This document shows positions 27,070-36,334 of a stretch of 64,000 nucleotides of DNA, one piece after another. The stretch lies in NCBI GenBank assembly GCA_017529875.1, contig JAFXNC010000029.1, forward strand, positions 1 to 64,000. The letters are read 5' to 3'. Source of the DNA: Ruminococcus sp. Its GTDB lineage: Bacteria > Bacillota > Clostridia > Oscillospirales > Ruminococcaceae. The position numbers and the translations under genes were made by a program. The notes under the pieces were generated by a model, which saw only the letters and a list, made by a program, of their open reading frames with translations, did no database searches and was not told the origin of the DNA. Each line of letters opens with the position of its first letter. Position 1 is the first letter of the stretch.

Positions 27070-27119
27070 TATCTATCACCCTTTTTAGGTTATTCCCGAT
27101 TTCCTATCGGACTGATATG

Positions 27120-27156
27120 ATTATAGCACATAATTCCCACTAAGTCAATAGGGAAT
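27120..27156 (-). promoter_or_regulatory. metY-cysK promoter with overlapping CymR/Rrf2-like operator
   Basis: Minus strand TTGACT (27143-27148), 17 bp, TATAAT (27120-27125). A perfect inverted repeat, ATTCCC (27133-27138) and GGGAAT (27151-27156), straddles the -35. Related half-sites with CCTATCGG occur at 27103-27110 and 27183-27190. Rrf2-family CymR regulates cysteine genes in Firmicutes from similar AT-rich GGAAT sites; the assignment is by analogy. Confidence 0.6.
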
Positions 27157-27219
27157 AATTCACAAAGGTTTTCAGCAAATTACCTATCGGCTTTGTAGGA
27201 ATTATTAAAGGGCGGGTCT

Positions 27220-27822
27220 TTACTCCTGGGTGAACTGCTTGATTATCCCTCTGATAGTGCGGTAGAGGTCGGGTTTGAGCTTGCTGAGGGCGCAGGGCTC
27301 CTTGTAGAGTATCACGGAATAACAGGTGGAGGAAATGAGCTCCACTATCATATAGAGCATCAGCTCCGGGTCGCGGATCGGCTTCTCCGACTCGGAGAGC
27401 AGGCGCATATACTCGTCCTGGAAGCTCACCTCCAGCTCCACCGGGGTGGAGATCGCCTGCATGAACACGCCCCAGCTCAGGTTCTTGGAGATGAAGTTGA
27501 GCAGCGACTGGTTCTCGTCCAGCTGGTTGATGACGTTATCTATAAGGAATATGAACTTGTCCTCAAAAGTCTTGATCTCCTTCTGCTGTGAAAGGGCATA
27601 GGCGGCGATAGTGAAGACCTGCTCGCTCTTGCGGGCTATGAGCTTGTTGCGGATATCGTATTTATCCTTGAAATAAAGGTAGAACGTCCCCTTGCCCACA
27701 CCGGCCTTGCTTGCGATATCGGTAATGGAGGTCTTGCTGAAGCCCTTGGTGGTGAAAAACTCAAAAGCGGTATTGAGCAGGGAGCTTTCCTTGCTCTTCT
27801 TTTTCTGATCGACCTTTGTCAC
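27220..27822 (-). CDS. TetR/AcrR family transcriptional regulator
   Basis: A 200-residue TetR protein with the N-terminal helix-turn-helix SITDIASKAGVGKGTFYLYFKDK at about 37-59 and a ligand-binding C-terminal domain of no obvious type. GTG start with AAGGA upstream. It is divergent from the MMPL exporter operon, and five similar 13-bp palindromes fill the space between, so autorepression and repression of the exporter are likely. Its own leader contains a GCGGGAAATGC-type palindrome. Confidence 0.9.
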   Translation of the reverse strand: MTKVDQKKKSKESSLLNTAFEFFTTKGFSKTSITDIASKAGVGKGTFYLYFKDKYDIRNKLIARKSEQVFTIAAYALSQQKEIKTFEDKFIFLIDNVINQLDENQSLLNFISKNLSWGVFMQAISTPVELEVSFQDEYMRLLSESEKPIRDPELMLYMIVELISSTCYSVILYKEPCALSKLKPDLYRTIRGIIKQFTQE

Positions 27823-27877
27823 GGTATCACGTTCCTTTCGCCTGTACTTTATAAATGCACTTCAATATATGGAGGGT

Positions 27878-27920
27878 GCGGAAAATGCTGCCTGCGTTTT
27901 GCCGCAGGTGCATTTCCCGC
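27878..27920. repeat. Palindromic repeat, GCGGGAAATGC family, copy 2
   Basis: GCGGAAAATGC (27878-27888) and GCATTTCCCGC (27910-27920) enclose an inner CCTGCG/CGCAGG stem. It lies in the transcribed leader of the TetR gene. Confidence 0.68.
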
Positions 27921-27958
27921 CGATGCAAGCTTATCTGCGGGGTCAATTACCATTTTTT

Positions 27959-27987
27959 ATTATATCCTATCAAAGTCGTTTTGTCAA
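27959..27987 (-). promoter_or_regulatory. Promoter of the TetR gene
   Basis: Minus strand TTGACA (27982-27987), 17 bp, TATAAT (27959-27964). The first operator starts 10 bp upstream of its -35. Confidence 0.8.
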
Positions 27988-27997
27988 TCCTCAAAAC

Positions 27998-28143
27998 TGA
28001 CCAATGGTCATGTTGACTGTTGGTCAGTATTGTGCAATCATACAAAATTTCTGACCGCAGGTCAGTTTTTGCCGAAACACTATTGACTTGCGGTCAGTTT
28101 ATTAGTATAATGTGAATGTACAGTTAAAACTGACCGTTAGTCA
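27998..28143. promoter_or_regulatory. Five TetR-type operator palindromes
   Basis: TGACC/T-N3-GGTCA-like 13-mers: TGACCAATGGTCA (27998), TGACTGTTGGTCA (28014), TGACCGCAGGTCA (28052), TGACTTGCGGTCA (28084) and TGACCGTTAGTCA (28131). The fourth covers the -35 of the exporter promoter and the fifth lies just after its start point. The adjacent TetR protein is the natural ligand. Confidence 0.8.
28083..28111 (+). promoter_or_regulatory. Promoter of the MMPL operon
   Basis: TTGACT (28083-28088), 17 bp, TATAAT (28106-28111), with an operator overlapping the -35. Confidence 0.85.
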
Positions 28144-28177
28144 TAACGAACAACTTACAGAAGGGGTTGGATAATAT

Positions 28178-30322
28178 ATGGTGAAGTTCGGAAACTTCAT
28201 AGTCAGGCACAGAGTCACCATACTGATAATAGGCTTTCTGATGCTGATTCCCTGCGCCATAGGCTATATCACCACAAGGACAAATTACGATATCCTCTCG
28301 TATCTGCCGAAGGATATCGAGACCATGAAAGGCCAGGATATCCTCAGCGAGGACTTCGGCAAGGCCGGTTTCTCAATGGTCATGATCGACGGCATGAAGG
28401 ACAAAGAGGTCGTGGCCACCAAGCAGAAGATCGAGGCCGTGGAGGGCGTTGACAGCGTTGTCTGGTACGACAGCATCGCAGACATCACCCTGCCGAAAGA
28501 GATACTTCCCCAGAGGCTTTACGACTTCTTCAACGCCGACAACGGCAACTCCACGCTGATGATAGCCTTCTTCAAGGACACCACCGCGGCTGACCTGACC
28601 CTCGAGGCGGTGGACGAGATCAGGGAGATCGCCAGGGATCAGTGCTTCGTCAGCGGCATGAGCGCCATAAGTGACGACATGAAGATCATCGCCGAGAGCG
28701 AGACGCTGATATACATTCTCGTGGCTGTGCTGCTGGTATCGCTGGTGCTGGCGATATCTATGGACTCCTTCCTCGTACCGGTATTCTTCATGCTCAGCGT
28801 GGGAATGGCAGTCGTCTACAACTTAGGCACCAACTTCATAGCCGGCGAGATATCCTTCCTGACCAAGGCGCTGGCGGCGGTTCTGCAGCTGGGCGTCACC
28901 ATGGACTACTCGATCTTCCTATACCACAGCTACTTAGAGAACAAGGAAAAGTTCCCCGGGGACAATCCGAAGGCTATGGGCGAGGCTATCGGCGCGACTA
29001 TCGTATCGGTAGTGGGCAGCTCTATCACCACCGTGGCAGGCTTCCTTGCCATGTGCTTCATGAGCTTCACACTGGGACTTGATATCGGTATCGTAATGGC
29101 TAAGGGCGTTGTGTTCGGCGTTATCTGCTGCATCACCATCCTCCCCTCCATGATACTCATATTCGACAAGCCCATAACCAAGACCCGCCACAGGGACTTC
29201 CTCCCCTCAATGGAGGGCGCGGCAAGGTTCATCGTAAAGCACTCGGGAGTGTTCATCACCGTATTCTTCATCCTGCTCTCCCCTGCGATATACGGTAACT
29301 TCAACAACAAGCTCTACTACAAGCTGGACTCCACCCTCCCGAAGGACCTTGACAGCGTCATCGCCAACACCAAGCTTGCCGAGGAGTACGGCATGAACTC
29401 CACACATATGCTGCTCATAAGCACCGACGTTGCCTCCAAGGACGTAAGGTCCATGTGCAAGGAGATCGAACAGCTGGACGGCATCGAAATGGTGCTGGGT
29501 CTTGACAGCCTGATAGGCTCCAAGATACCCTCCGACATAATCCCCGAGAGCATCACGGAGCTGCTCCAGAGCGATGACTGGAAGCTGGTAATGGTGGGCT
29601 CGGAATACGAGGTAGCCTCCGACGCGGTGAATGCTCAGTGCTCGGATATCAAGGACATCATCTCAAAATACGACGACAAGTCCATGCTCATAGGCGAGGC
29701 ACCTGCCACCAAGGACCTGATAGAAATAACCAACCGGGACTTCAAGGTGGTAAACATCCTCTCCATAGGAGCCATATTCATCATCATCTTCTTTGTACTC
29801 AGATCCTTCACTCTGCCGGTGATACTTGTATCGGTCATCGAGTTTGCGATATTCGTCAACATGGCGATACCCACCTACATGGGTACGGAGGTGGCCTTCG
29901 TGGCATCTATCGTTATCGGCACCATACAGCTTGGCGCCACGGTGGACTACGCCATACTGATGACCACCCGCTACAAGCTGGAACGCAGTCAGGGACTTGA
30001 CAAGCACGACGCAGTTACAGTCGCCCTTGCGACCTCGATGAAATCCGTAATGATCTCGGCGCTGGGATTCTTCGCCGCGACTATCGGCGTGGGACTGGTC
30101 TCCGAGATAGGCATTATCTCCGAGCTCTGCACCTTGCTGGCAAGGGGCGCTCTGATCTCGATGTTCACGGTCATCTTCGCACTTCCCTCCTTCCTGCTGG
30201 CCCTTGACAAGGTGATCTGCGCGACCACCTCCGGCATGAAGCGCGGAAAATTCGATTTCAAAGTAAAGCATTATCCCACAGAGGGTTTCGGAAACGATAA
30301 GAATATGGAGGCAAGATCATGA
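28178..30322 (+). CDS. MMPL/RND-family exporter
   Basis: A 714-residue transporter with about twelve membrane helices in two similar halves, each with an external loop domain (about 35-180 and 380-520). The paired motifs LGVTMDYSIFLYHSY and LGATVDYAILMTTRY, in the fourth helix of each half, carry the Asp-Tyr used for proton coupling in MMPL proteins. Members export lipids, glycolipids or drugs. Under TetR control; its stop codon overlaps the next start (ATGA). The cargo is unknown; the heptad-repeat partner suggests envelope export. Confidence 0.9.
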   Translation: MVKFGNFIVRHRVTILIIGFLMLIPCAIGYITTRTNYDILSYLPKDIETMKGQDILSEDFGKAGFSMVMIDGMKDKEVVATKQKIEAVEGVDSVVWYDSIADITLPKEILPQRLYDFFNADNGNSTLMIAFFKDTTAADLTLEAVDEIREIARDQCFVSGMSAISDDMKIIAESETLIYILVAVLLVSLVLAISMDSFLVPVFFMLSVGMAVVYNLGTNFIAGEISFLTKALAAVLQLGVTMDYSIFLYHSYLENKEKFPGDNPKAMGEAIGATIVSVVGSSITTVAGFLAMCFMSFTLGLDIGIVMAKGVVFGVICCITILPSMILIFDKPITKTRHRDFLPSMEGAARFIVKHSGVFITVFFILLSPAIYGNFNNKLYYKLDSTLPKDLDSVIANTKLAEEYGMNSTHMLLISTDVASKDVRSMCKEIEQLDGIEMVLGLDSLIGSKIPSDIIPESITELLQSDDWKLVMVGSEYEVASDAVNAQCSDIKDIISKYDDKSMLIGEAPATKDLIEITNRDFKVVNILSIGAIFIIIFFVLRSFTLPVILVSVIEFAIFVNMAIPTYMGTEVAFVASIVIGTIQLGATVDYAILMTTRYKLERSQGLDKHDAVTVALATSMKSVMISALGFFAATIGVGLVSEIGIISELCTLLARGALISMFTVIFALPSFLLALDKVICATTSGMKRGKFDFKVKHYPTEGFGNDKNMEARS

Positions 30323-33300
30323 AATACACAAAAGTCATGGCAGCGGTGCTTGCAGTACTTCTTTCCGCAGGCGCAACAGTAGCATATGCTAAGAATCAGG
30401 AGAACAAAGATACAGAGACCACGACCTCTGCCTCGGCGTCAGCTGAGAAGACCTCACAGCCCCGCAAGGCCGGTGAAGGCAAGGCCGAAAAGGACGAGAC
30501 AGTCTTCGTGATGTATTCCAGCGGCAACGACATCAAGGAGCTGATAGTCAGCGACTGGCTGAAAAACACCGGCGCTCTCGACAGCCTTTCCGATATCTCG
30601 GAGCTGAAGAACATCGAGAACGTCAAGGGTTACGAGGAGTTCACCCAGAACGGCGACAGCATCAGCTGGGCAGCCGCCGGCAGCGACATCTACTATCAGG
30701 GCACTACCGACAAGGAGCTGCCCGTGACGGTGAAGGTCACATACTTCTTGGACGGCAAGGAAATGACCGCCGACGAGATCGCAGGCAAGAGCGGCAGGGT
30801 GACTATCCGCTACACATATACCAATAACCTTAAGAGCAAGCAGACTGTCGAGGGCAAGGAGTACGAGGTAGTTGTTCCCTTCCTCATGGGCAGCGGCACT
30901 ATCCTCGACCCCGATAAGTTCCAGAACGTCACCGTCACCAGCGGCAAGGTCATCTCCGACGGCACAAGGCTCATCGTGGTGGGCGTGGCTCTCCCCGGCG
31001 TGCATGACTGCCTCGGCCTCGACGAGGAAGTACTGGACTTCGAGATCCCCGAGTCCTTCGAGATCACCGCTGACGTCACCGATTTCGAGACCGCCACTAC
31101 CATGACCGTCGCCACAAACCAGTTCTTCTCGGAGCTTGATCTTGAAGATACCGAAAAGCTGGACGACATCAAGGAAAAGCTGGGTCAGCTCGTTGACGCG
31201 GCAGATCAGCTCTGCACCGGCACCGCAGACCTTTTGGACGGCGTAAAGAAGCTCAACGAGGGCGCATCCGCTCTGGCAGACGGCGCCTCCGACGCAAAGG
31301 ACGGCTCGGCTAAGCTGGCCTCCGGCAGCAAGGAGCTGGCTGACGGCGCCTCCAAGCTGGCAGACGGCACTGTTTCCGCCTACGACGGCTCTGTGAAGCT
31401 CTCTGACGGCCTTGCCTCCGCCAAGAGCGGCTCCGACGAGTTGGCTGCGGGACTGGCACAGGCCAAAGAAGGTACCGGCACCATGGCGGCTTCCGTTCCG
31501 GCGCTCTCCGAGGGCATCGGCAAGCTCAACATCGGCGCTTCTCAGCTCGCTGACGGCGCAAAGCAGGTGGCAGACGGCGCATCGCTGCTCTCTCAGGGCG
31601 CAGGCACCCTCGACGAGAATATGCAGAAGCTGGCAGGCGGCGCTGCACAGGCAGCAGAGGGCTCCGCTAAGCTGACTGCGGGTCTTAAAGAGGCCAAGTC
31701 CGGCACCGCACAGCTGGCAGGCGTAGCTCCCACCCTCTCTGAGGGCGTAGGCAAGCTCTCCGAGGGCGGCAAGCAGGTAGCCGACGGTGCAAAGCAGATA
31801 GCAGACGGCTCCGCCAAGCTCTCCGAGGGAGCAAAGACCGTGGATCAGAATATGCAGACCCTTTCCGGCGGCGCTGCACAGGCCAAGGACGGCGCTGCAC
31901 AGCTCTCCCAGGGTCTTAACGGCGCGAAGACCGGCACTCAGCAGCTTGCCGATGCGGCCCCGGCGCTGAGTCAGGGCGTTACCGATCTCGTCTCCGGCGG
32001 CAAGCAGGTCTCCGACGGCGCATCAGACCTCTCCAACGGCGCGGCTGCCCTTGCACAGGGCGCAAGCACCCTCAACACCAAGACCGGCGAACTCTCTACG
32101 GGCGCCGCGACCCTCTCCGGCAGCCTGACCACCCTCTCTCAGGGCGCGGCGGCAGTGGATGCGGGCATAGATACAGCGGCGGAAAACCTCGATACCACGA
32201 TCAGCTACAACGAGAAGGTGCTCGAAGGCCTCACCGCACTTTACGATGCCGAGACCAACGAAACCAAGAGAGCGCAGCTGCTCACCATGATACAGACTCT
32301 TACCTCCACCAATGAGGCTCAGGCTCAGATCTCCGCCTCAATGAAGGAGGGCGGCGACTTGAAGTCCGGCACATCTCAGCTCTCCGCAGGCGCTTCACAG
32401 GCAGCCGCCGGCGCTAAAAACCTCAGCGACGGCGCATCGGCTCTTGCAAAGGGCACAGGTGATCTCTCTGCCTCCGCAGCACAGCTCTCTGGCGGCGCTG
32501 TACTGCTCAGCCAGGGCGCAGGCTCTCTCTATCAGGGCATCGCACAGCTGGCCTCCAAGAGCGGCGACCTCATCTCCGGCATCACCCAGCTCAACGAGGG
32601 TATGTCCAAGCTGGCAGAGGGCGCAGGCAGCCTTGATACAGCTCTCGGACAGATCGCAGGGGGCGCTGCAAAGCTTGCAGACGGAACTTCCACCCTCTCC
32701 GGCTCGGCGGCACAGCTCTCCGCAGGCGCAGGCCAGCTCTCCGCAGGCGCTGACACTCTCAGCAGCGGCATAAACGAGCTGGCAGCAAAGAGCAGCCTGC
32801 TCATCACCGGCATCACAAAGCTTGACACAGGTATGTCCGCTCTGGTCACCGGCTCCGGCGACCTGGAGACAGCTCTGGGACAGATCTCCGGCGGTGCAGC
32901 ACAGCTGGCAGAGGGCACGGCTAAGCTCTCTACGTCTTCCGGCGAACTGGCGGCAGGCGCACAGAAGGTCTCCGGCGGAGCCTCCGAGCTCAGCGGCGGC
33001 ATAAGCGAGCTGGCCTCCAAGAGCACCGCGCTCATCGACGGCATCACCGCCCTCGATAACGGTCTTGGCAAGCTCAGCAGCGGCGCAGGACAGCTCAGCA
33101 GCGGCCTTGGACAGCTCTCCACCGGCAGCAGCGACCTCAAGAGCGGCCTCAAGACCATATCCGAGTCCACCGGCAAGCTTGCCGACGGCGCAGGCACACT
33201 TTCCAAGGGCTGCGGCGACCTGGACGACGGTCTGGGCAAGCTTAAGGACGGTGCAGACCAGCTCTCCGACGGCACTCAGCAGCTTGAAGAGGGCGCTGAG

Positions 33301-33525
33301 AAGCTCAAGGACGGTATGCAGCAGTTCAAGGAAGAAGGCATCGACAAGATCGTTGACGCACTGGGCGGCAACGTAGAAGAAGCGCTGCACCGGCTCATCG
33401 CCATGGTGAACGCTTCAAAGGAATACGCCTCCTTCACCGGCAAGTCCGACGACATGGAGGGCAAGGTGAAGTTCATCTTCACTACCGACGGTGTGAAGGC
33501 TGAGCCTGACAAGAAGAGCAACTAA
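30319..33525 (+). CDS. Secreted long heptad-repeat protein (YhgE/Pip-like repeats)
   Basis: A 1068-residue exported protein: signal peptide ending near AYA (23), a low-complexity Ser/Thr/Glu segment, a globular N-domain (about 55-285), then about 720 residues of x-x-x-Leu-x-x-Gly heptads (LADGASKLADGT, LSAGAGQLSAGA and many variants), and a short charged end. Such heptads also occur in YhgE/Pip-type phage-receptor and ESX accessory proteins, but this one lacks their membrane helices, so it is probably released or held by the MMPL partner. Start overlaps the MMPL stop codon. The DNA is internally repetitive, so length may vary between strains. Confidence 0.82.
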   Translation: MKYTKVMAAVLAVLLSAGATVAYAKNQENKDTETTTSASASAEKTSQPRKAGEGKAEKDETVFVMYSSGNDIKELIVSDWLKNTGALDSLSDISELKNIENVKGYEEFTQNGDSISWAAAGSDIYYQGTTDKELPVTVKVTYFLDGKEMTADEIAGKSGRVTIRYTYTNNLKSKQTVEGKEYEVVVPFLMGSGTILDPDKFQNVTVTSGKVISDGTRLIVVGVALPGVHDCLGLDEEVLDFEIPESFEITADVTDFETATTMTVATNQFFSELDLEDTEKLDDIKEKLGQLVDAADQLCTGTADLLDGVKKLNEGASALADGASDAKDGSAKLASGSKELADGASKLADGTVSAYDGSVKLSDGLASAKSGSDELAAGLAQAKEGTGTMAASVPALSEGIGKLNIGASQLADGAKQVADGASLLSQGAGTLDENMQKLAGGAAQAAEGSAKLTAGLKEAKSGTAQLAGVAPTLSEGVGKLSEGGKQVADGAKQIADGSAKLSEGAKTVDQNMQTLSGGAAQAKDGAAQLSQGLNGAKTGTQQLADAAPALSQGVTDLVSGGKQVSDGASDLSNGAAALAQGASTLNTKTGELSTGAATLSGSLTTLSQGAAAVDAGIDTAAENLDTTISYNEKVLEGLTALYDAETNETKRAQLLTMIQTLTSTNEAQAQISASMKEGGDLKSGTSQLSAGASQAAAGAKNLSDGASALAKGTGDLSASAAQLSGGAVLLSQGAGSLYQGIAQLASKSGDLISGITQLNEGMSKLAEGAGSLDTALGQIAGGAAKLADGTSTLSGSAAQLSAGAGQLSAGADTLSSGINELAAKSSLLITGITKLDTGMSALVTGSGDLETALGQISGGAAQLAEGTAKLSTSSGELAAGAQKVSGGASELSGGISELASKSTALIDGITALDNGLGKLSSGAGQLSSGLGQLSTGSSDLKSGLKTISESTGKLADGAGTLSKGCGDLDDGLGKLKDGADQLSDGTQQLEEGAEKLKDGMQQFKEEGIDKIVDALGGNVEEALHRLIAMVNASKEYASFTGKSDDMEGKVKFIFTTDGVKAEPDKKSN

Positions 33526-33546
33526 GCCGAACCCATATAACTCCGA

Positions 33547-33588
33547 GCGCCCCTGCGGATCATGTGATCCGCAGGGGCGCGTTTTTTT
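33547..33588 (+). terminator. Terminator of the MMPL operon
   Basis: A perfect 16-bp inverted repeat (33547-33562 and 33565-33580) followed by seven T residues. Confidence 0.95.
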
Positions 33589-33592
33589 GTTA

Positions 33593-34660
33593 TCACAGTG
33601 CCGCCGCGATAAGCTCCGCCACAAAGGGTTTAGGCTCATGATCCTCGGTGAACAGCATGGGGTACTGCTTCATCTGCGGCATGGCGGGGTCGGGGTTGAA
33701 GAAGTCCAGCCAGGTGTGGTCGTCGGCTACGCCCCAGGTGGTTACGCAGTCGATGACGTCGGAGTAGCTGCGGTAGATCTCAAAGAGCCGCAGATAGATC
33801 TCCCCCAGCTTTGAGAGCCGCTCCGGTGTGGGGGCGAGGACTTGTTTCAGATGATCCTTGAAGCCCGGCTCACCGGGGCGCAGGCTCAGCTCCCCCTCAC
33901 GCAGGGTCGCTATGAGAGCCACGTCCAGCTCCGTGATGTGCAGCCGCAGTCCCAGGGAGGCGTAGATCTCGATGGAGCGTTTGAGCTCGTCGTAGTCGGG
34001 GCGCACAAAGTAATGCTGCTGCATACCAAGTCCGTCGATGCGGCAGCCCTTCTCCTTTAACGTCCGTATCAGCGCGACTATCCGCTCACGCTTGGCGGGG
34101 TCACATTCGCTGTAATCGTTGTAGAAAAGCTGTGCGTCCGGGGAGTACCTGTCCATGGAGCGGAAGGCCGCCGCGATGAAATCCGCGCCGCAGCGCCGGA
34201 AATACTCGCTGTCCCGGTAGACGGGGCTGCCGCCGGCGGCTCCGGGAGCGTCGTCGTGGGCGGCTTCGTTGACCACGTCCCAGGCGTAGACGTCGGCGTT
34301 GTACCGCTCACAGAGAGCCTTTGAATGGGCGTCGATACGCTCGTAGATCAGCTCAGGCGGGGCGGGCCTGCCCTTGTTGTCGAACATCCAGGGCGCGGTC
34401 TGATTGTGCCACACCGGCGCATGGGCGCGGACCTTGATGCCCAGCCTGCGGGCGGTGTCAAAGATCTTGTCCGCCGCCTCAAAGGTGAACCTGCCCTCCT
34501 CGGGCTCGGTCTCGGAGTACTTCATCTCGTTCTCCGGGGTGATGCTGTTGAAGTGCTGAGCCAGTATATCCTCATAGCTGCCGACGTTCATAAAGCTGAC
34601 CGCCGCGCCGATCTTGAAGTATTTTTCGTAAGCTTTTGCAAGTGAAAAGGCTGCGTCCAT
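33593..34660 (-). CDS. GH10 endo-1,4-beta-xylanase, cytoplasmic
   Basis: A 355-residue single-domain GH10 enzyme. Acid/base Glu132 in WDVVNEA and nucleophile Glu244 in HITELDV are intact, and TPENEMKY, HAPVWHNQTAP and TTWGVADDHTWLD are family signatures. There is no signal peptide, linker, binding module or dockerin, so it probably cuts imported xylo-oligosaccharides inside the cell. GGAGG precedes the ATG; promoter at 34714-34742. No xylose-use genes are adjacent. Confidence 0.92.
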   Translation of the reverse strand: MDAAFSLAKAYEKYFKIGAAVSFMNVGSYEDILAQHFNSITPENEMKYSETEPEEGRFTFEAADKIFDTARRLGIKVRAHAPVWHNQTAPWMFDNKGRPAPPELIYERIDAHSKALCERYNADVYAWDVVNEAAHDDAPGAAGGSPVYRDSEYFRRCGADFIAAAFRSMDRYSPDAQLFYNDYSECDPAKRERIVALIRTLKEKGCRIDGLGMQQHYFVRPDYDELKRSIEIYASLGLRLHITELDVALIATLREGELSLRPGEPGFKDHLKQVLAPTPERLSKLGEIYLRLFEIYRSYSDVIDCVTTWGVADDHTWLDFFNPDPAMPQMKQYPMLFTEDHEPKPFVAELIAAAL

Positions 34661-34713
34661 AGCCTGTACCTCCGATCAGTATATGTGAAACACACGCATT
34701 ATCCGATGATATC

Positions 34714-34742
34714 ATTATACCACATAAGCCTGCCGGTGTCTA
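34714..34742 (-). promoter_or_regulatory. Promoter of the xylanase gene
   Basis: Minus strand TAGACA (34737-34742), 17 bp, TATAAT (34714-34719). Confidence 0.65.
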
Positions 34743-34828
34743 TTATATTTGAGCAGAAAAATTGTACTAATCTATAATCCGGCATCAAGCCGGAGGACAG
34801 AAAAGCTGATCGCCGGCTGCCAAAAGCA

Positions 34829-34857
34829 TTGACCTTTCCGGGGACATATGATATAAT
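34829..34857 (+). promoter_or_regulatory. Promoter of the hybrid kinase/EAL operon
   Basis: TTGACC (34829-34834), 17 bp, TATAAT (34852-34857). Confidence 0.75.
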
Positions 34858-34985
34858 ACAAATGATACCGAGCTGATCCTGTGCTGCTTGCACCGAACGG
34901 TTCAGGTAACTATTCACCAAAATCTCACCCGGAGTGCTTTGCCCGCAGCGTCGCCGCCGAAAGAGGGTGGCAGAAGGATAAGCGG

Positions 34986-36332
34986 GTGCTGTATATCCCG
35001 GTGGTGCTGGTCATATCCTTCCTGCTGGGGTACCTCGGCGTGGGCATATTCGGCAGCCCCGACCTGCTGGTGGCAGGCATACTTTTCGGGGGCAGTATCT
35101 TTGTTTTCGTCATGTATCTGCTGCTGACACGTATCACCCGCTTAGTCAAGGAGCACGAGCAGCTTGAAGCGAAGATGAAGACCGCCGAGGAAAGCGCCCG
35201 GGCGAAGAACTTCTTCCTCTCCGGCATCAGCCACGAGATGCGCACCCCCATGAACGTCATGATCGGCCTCAACGACCTGGCCCTCAAAGACCCCGGCCTT
35301 GCCCCCGAGACCCGGGACAGGCTGGAAAAGCTGGGCGGCAGCGCACAGCTGCTGCTGGGGCTCATCAATAATGTTATCGACATGAACAGCATCGGCTCCA
35401 ATGAGTTCGTCACCCGCAGCGAGGAGTTCTCGCTTCCTCATACAGTCAGCCAGCTCAACGCCGTCGCCGGGGCGATGTGCGCAGAGAAGTCCCTGACCTA
35501 CCGCTGCACCGTGGCAGAGGGCACCGGCGGCAGCTACAAGGGCGACGAAAAGCGCATACAGCAGATACTGATGAACCTGCTGAGCAACGCCGTCAAGTAC
35601 ACCAACGCCCCCGGCGAAGTGGAACTGAGCGTCAGCAGCGACTGCGGCGATATGAGAGTTGAGGTGCTCACCTTCACGGTGAGAGATACCGGCGTGGGCA
35701 TAGACCCGGACTTCCTGCCCAGGATATTCGAGGTGTTCACCCGGGAGGACGGCGGCTCTACCGCCTCACAGGGAGGCAGCGGCATCGGCCTTGCCGTCAC
35801 CAAGAACATAACCGAGATGCTGGGCGGCACCATAACCGCCGAGAGCGAGAAGAACAAGGGCTCCGTCTTCACCGTGACACTGCCTGTGACAAGGGTCAGA
35901 AATGAAGCCGCCCCCGAAGTATCCCTCGAAGGCAGGCGCATACTCATAGCTGAGGACGTAGCCGAGAACGCCGAGATCGTGGCTGACCTGCTGGAGCTGG
36001 AGGGCGCCGAGAGCGAGCACGCCGAAAAGGGCCGCATAGCCGCTGAGATGTTTAAAAGCTCCCGACCGGGGTACTATGACGCCGTACTCATGGATCTGCG
36101 TATGCCGGAAATGGACGGCCTCGCCGCCGCCCGGGAGATCAGAGCCAGCGCCAGCTCCGACGCGGCAGCTATCCCGATCATAGCCCTCACCGCCAACGCC
36201 CTTGAAAGCGACATCCGGGACACCCGCGCCGCCGGGATGAACACCCATCTGCCCAAGCCCGTTGACGCGGATAAGCTCTACTCCACCCTGAAAGCCGCCA
36301 TAGGCCGCAGGGAAAGCGAAAGGAGGTCCTGA
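34986..36332 (+). CDS. Hybrid sensor histidine kinase with receiver domain
   Basis: About 448 residues from a GTG at 34986, which has AAGGA 7 nt upstream; the frame is open back to 34881 but no ribosome site is seen there. Two N-terminal membrane helices (about 1-50), a short coiled linker, HisKA with His in GISHEMRTP, HATPase_c (ILMNLLSNAVKYT, DTGVGID, GSGIGLAV) and a C-terminal receiver with phospho-Asp in VLMDLRMPEMDG. There is no periplasmic sensor domain. The next gene, a receiver-GGDEF-EAL protein, starts 2 bp later and is the likely phosphotransfer partner. Confidence 0.85.
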   Translation: MLYIPVVLVISFLLGYLGVGIFGSPDLLVAGILFGGSIFVFVMYLLLTRITRLVKEHEQLEAKMKTAEESARAKNFFLSGISHEMRTPMNVMIGLNDLALKDPGLAPETRDRLEKLGGSAQLLLGLINNVIDMNSIGSNEFVTRSEEFSLPHTVSQLNAVAGAMCAEKSLTYRCTVAEGTGGSYKGDEKRIQQILMNLLSNAVKYTNAPGEVELSVSSDCGDMRVEVLTFTVRDTGVGIDPDFLPRIFEVFTREDGGSTASQGGSGIGLAVTKNITEMLGGTITAESEKNKGSVFTVTLPVTRVRNEAAPEVSLEGRRILIAEDVAENAEIVADLLELEGAESEHAEKGRIAAEMFKSSRPGYYDAVLMDLRMPEMDGLAAAREIRASASSDAAAIPIIALTANALESDIRDTRAAGMNTHLPKPVDADKLYSTLKAAIGRRESERRS

Positions 36333-36334
36333 CC

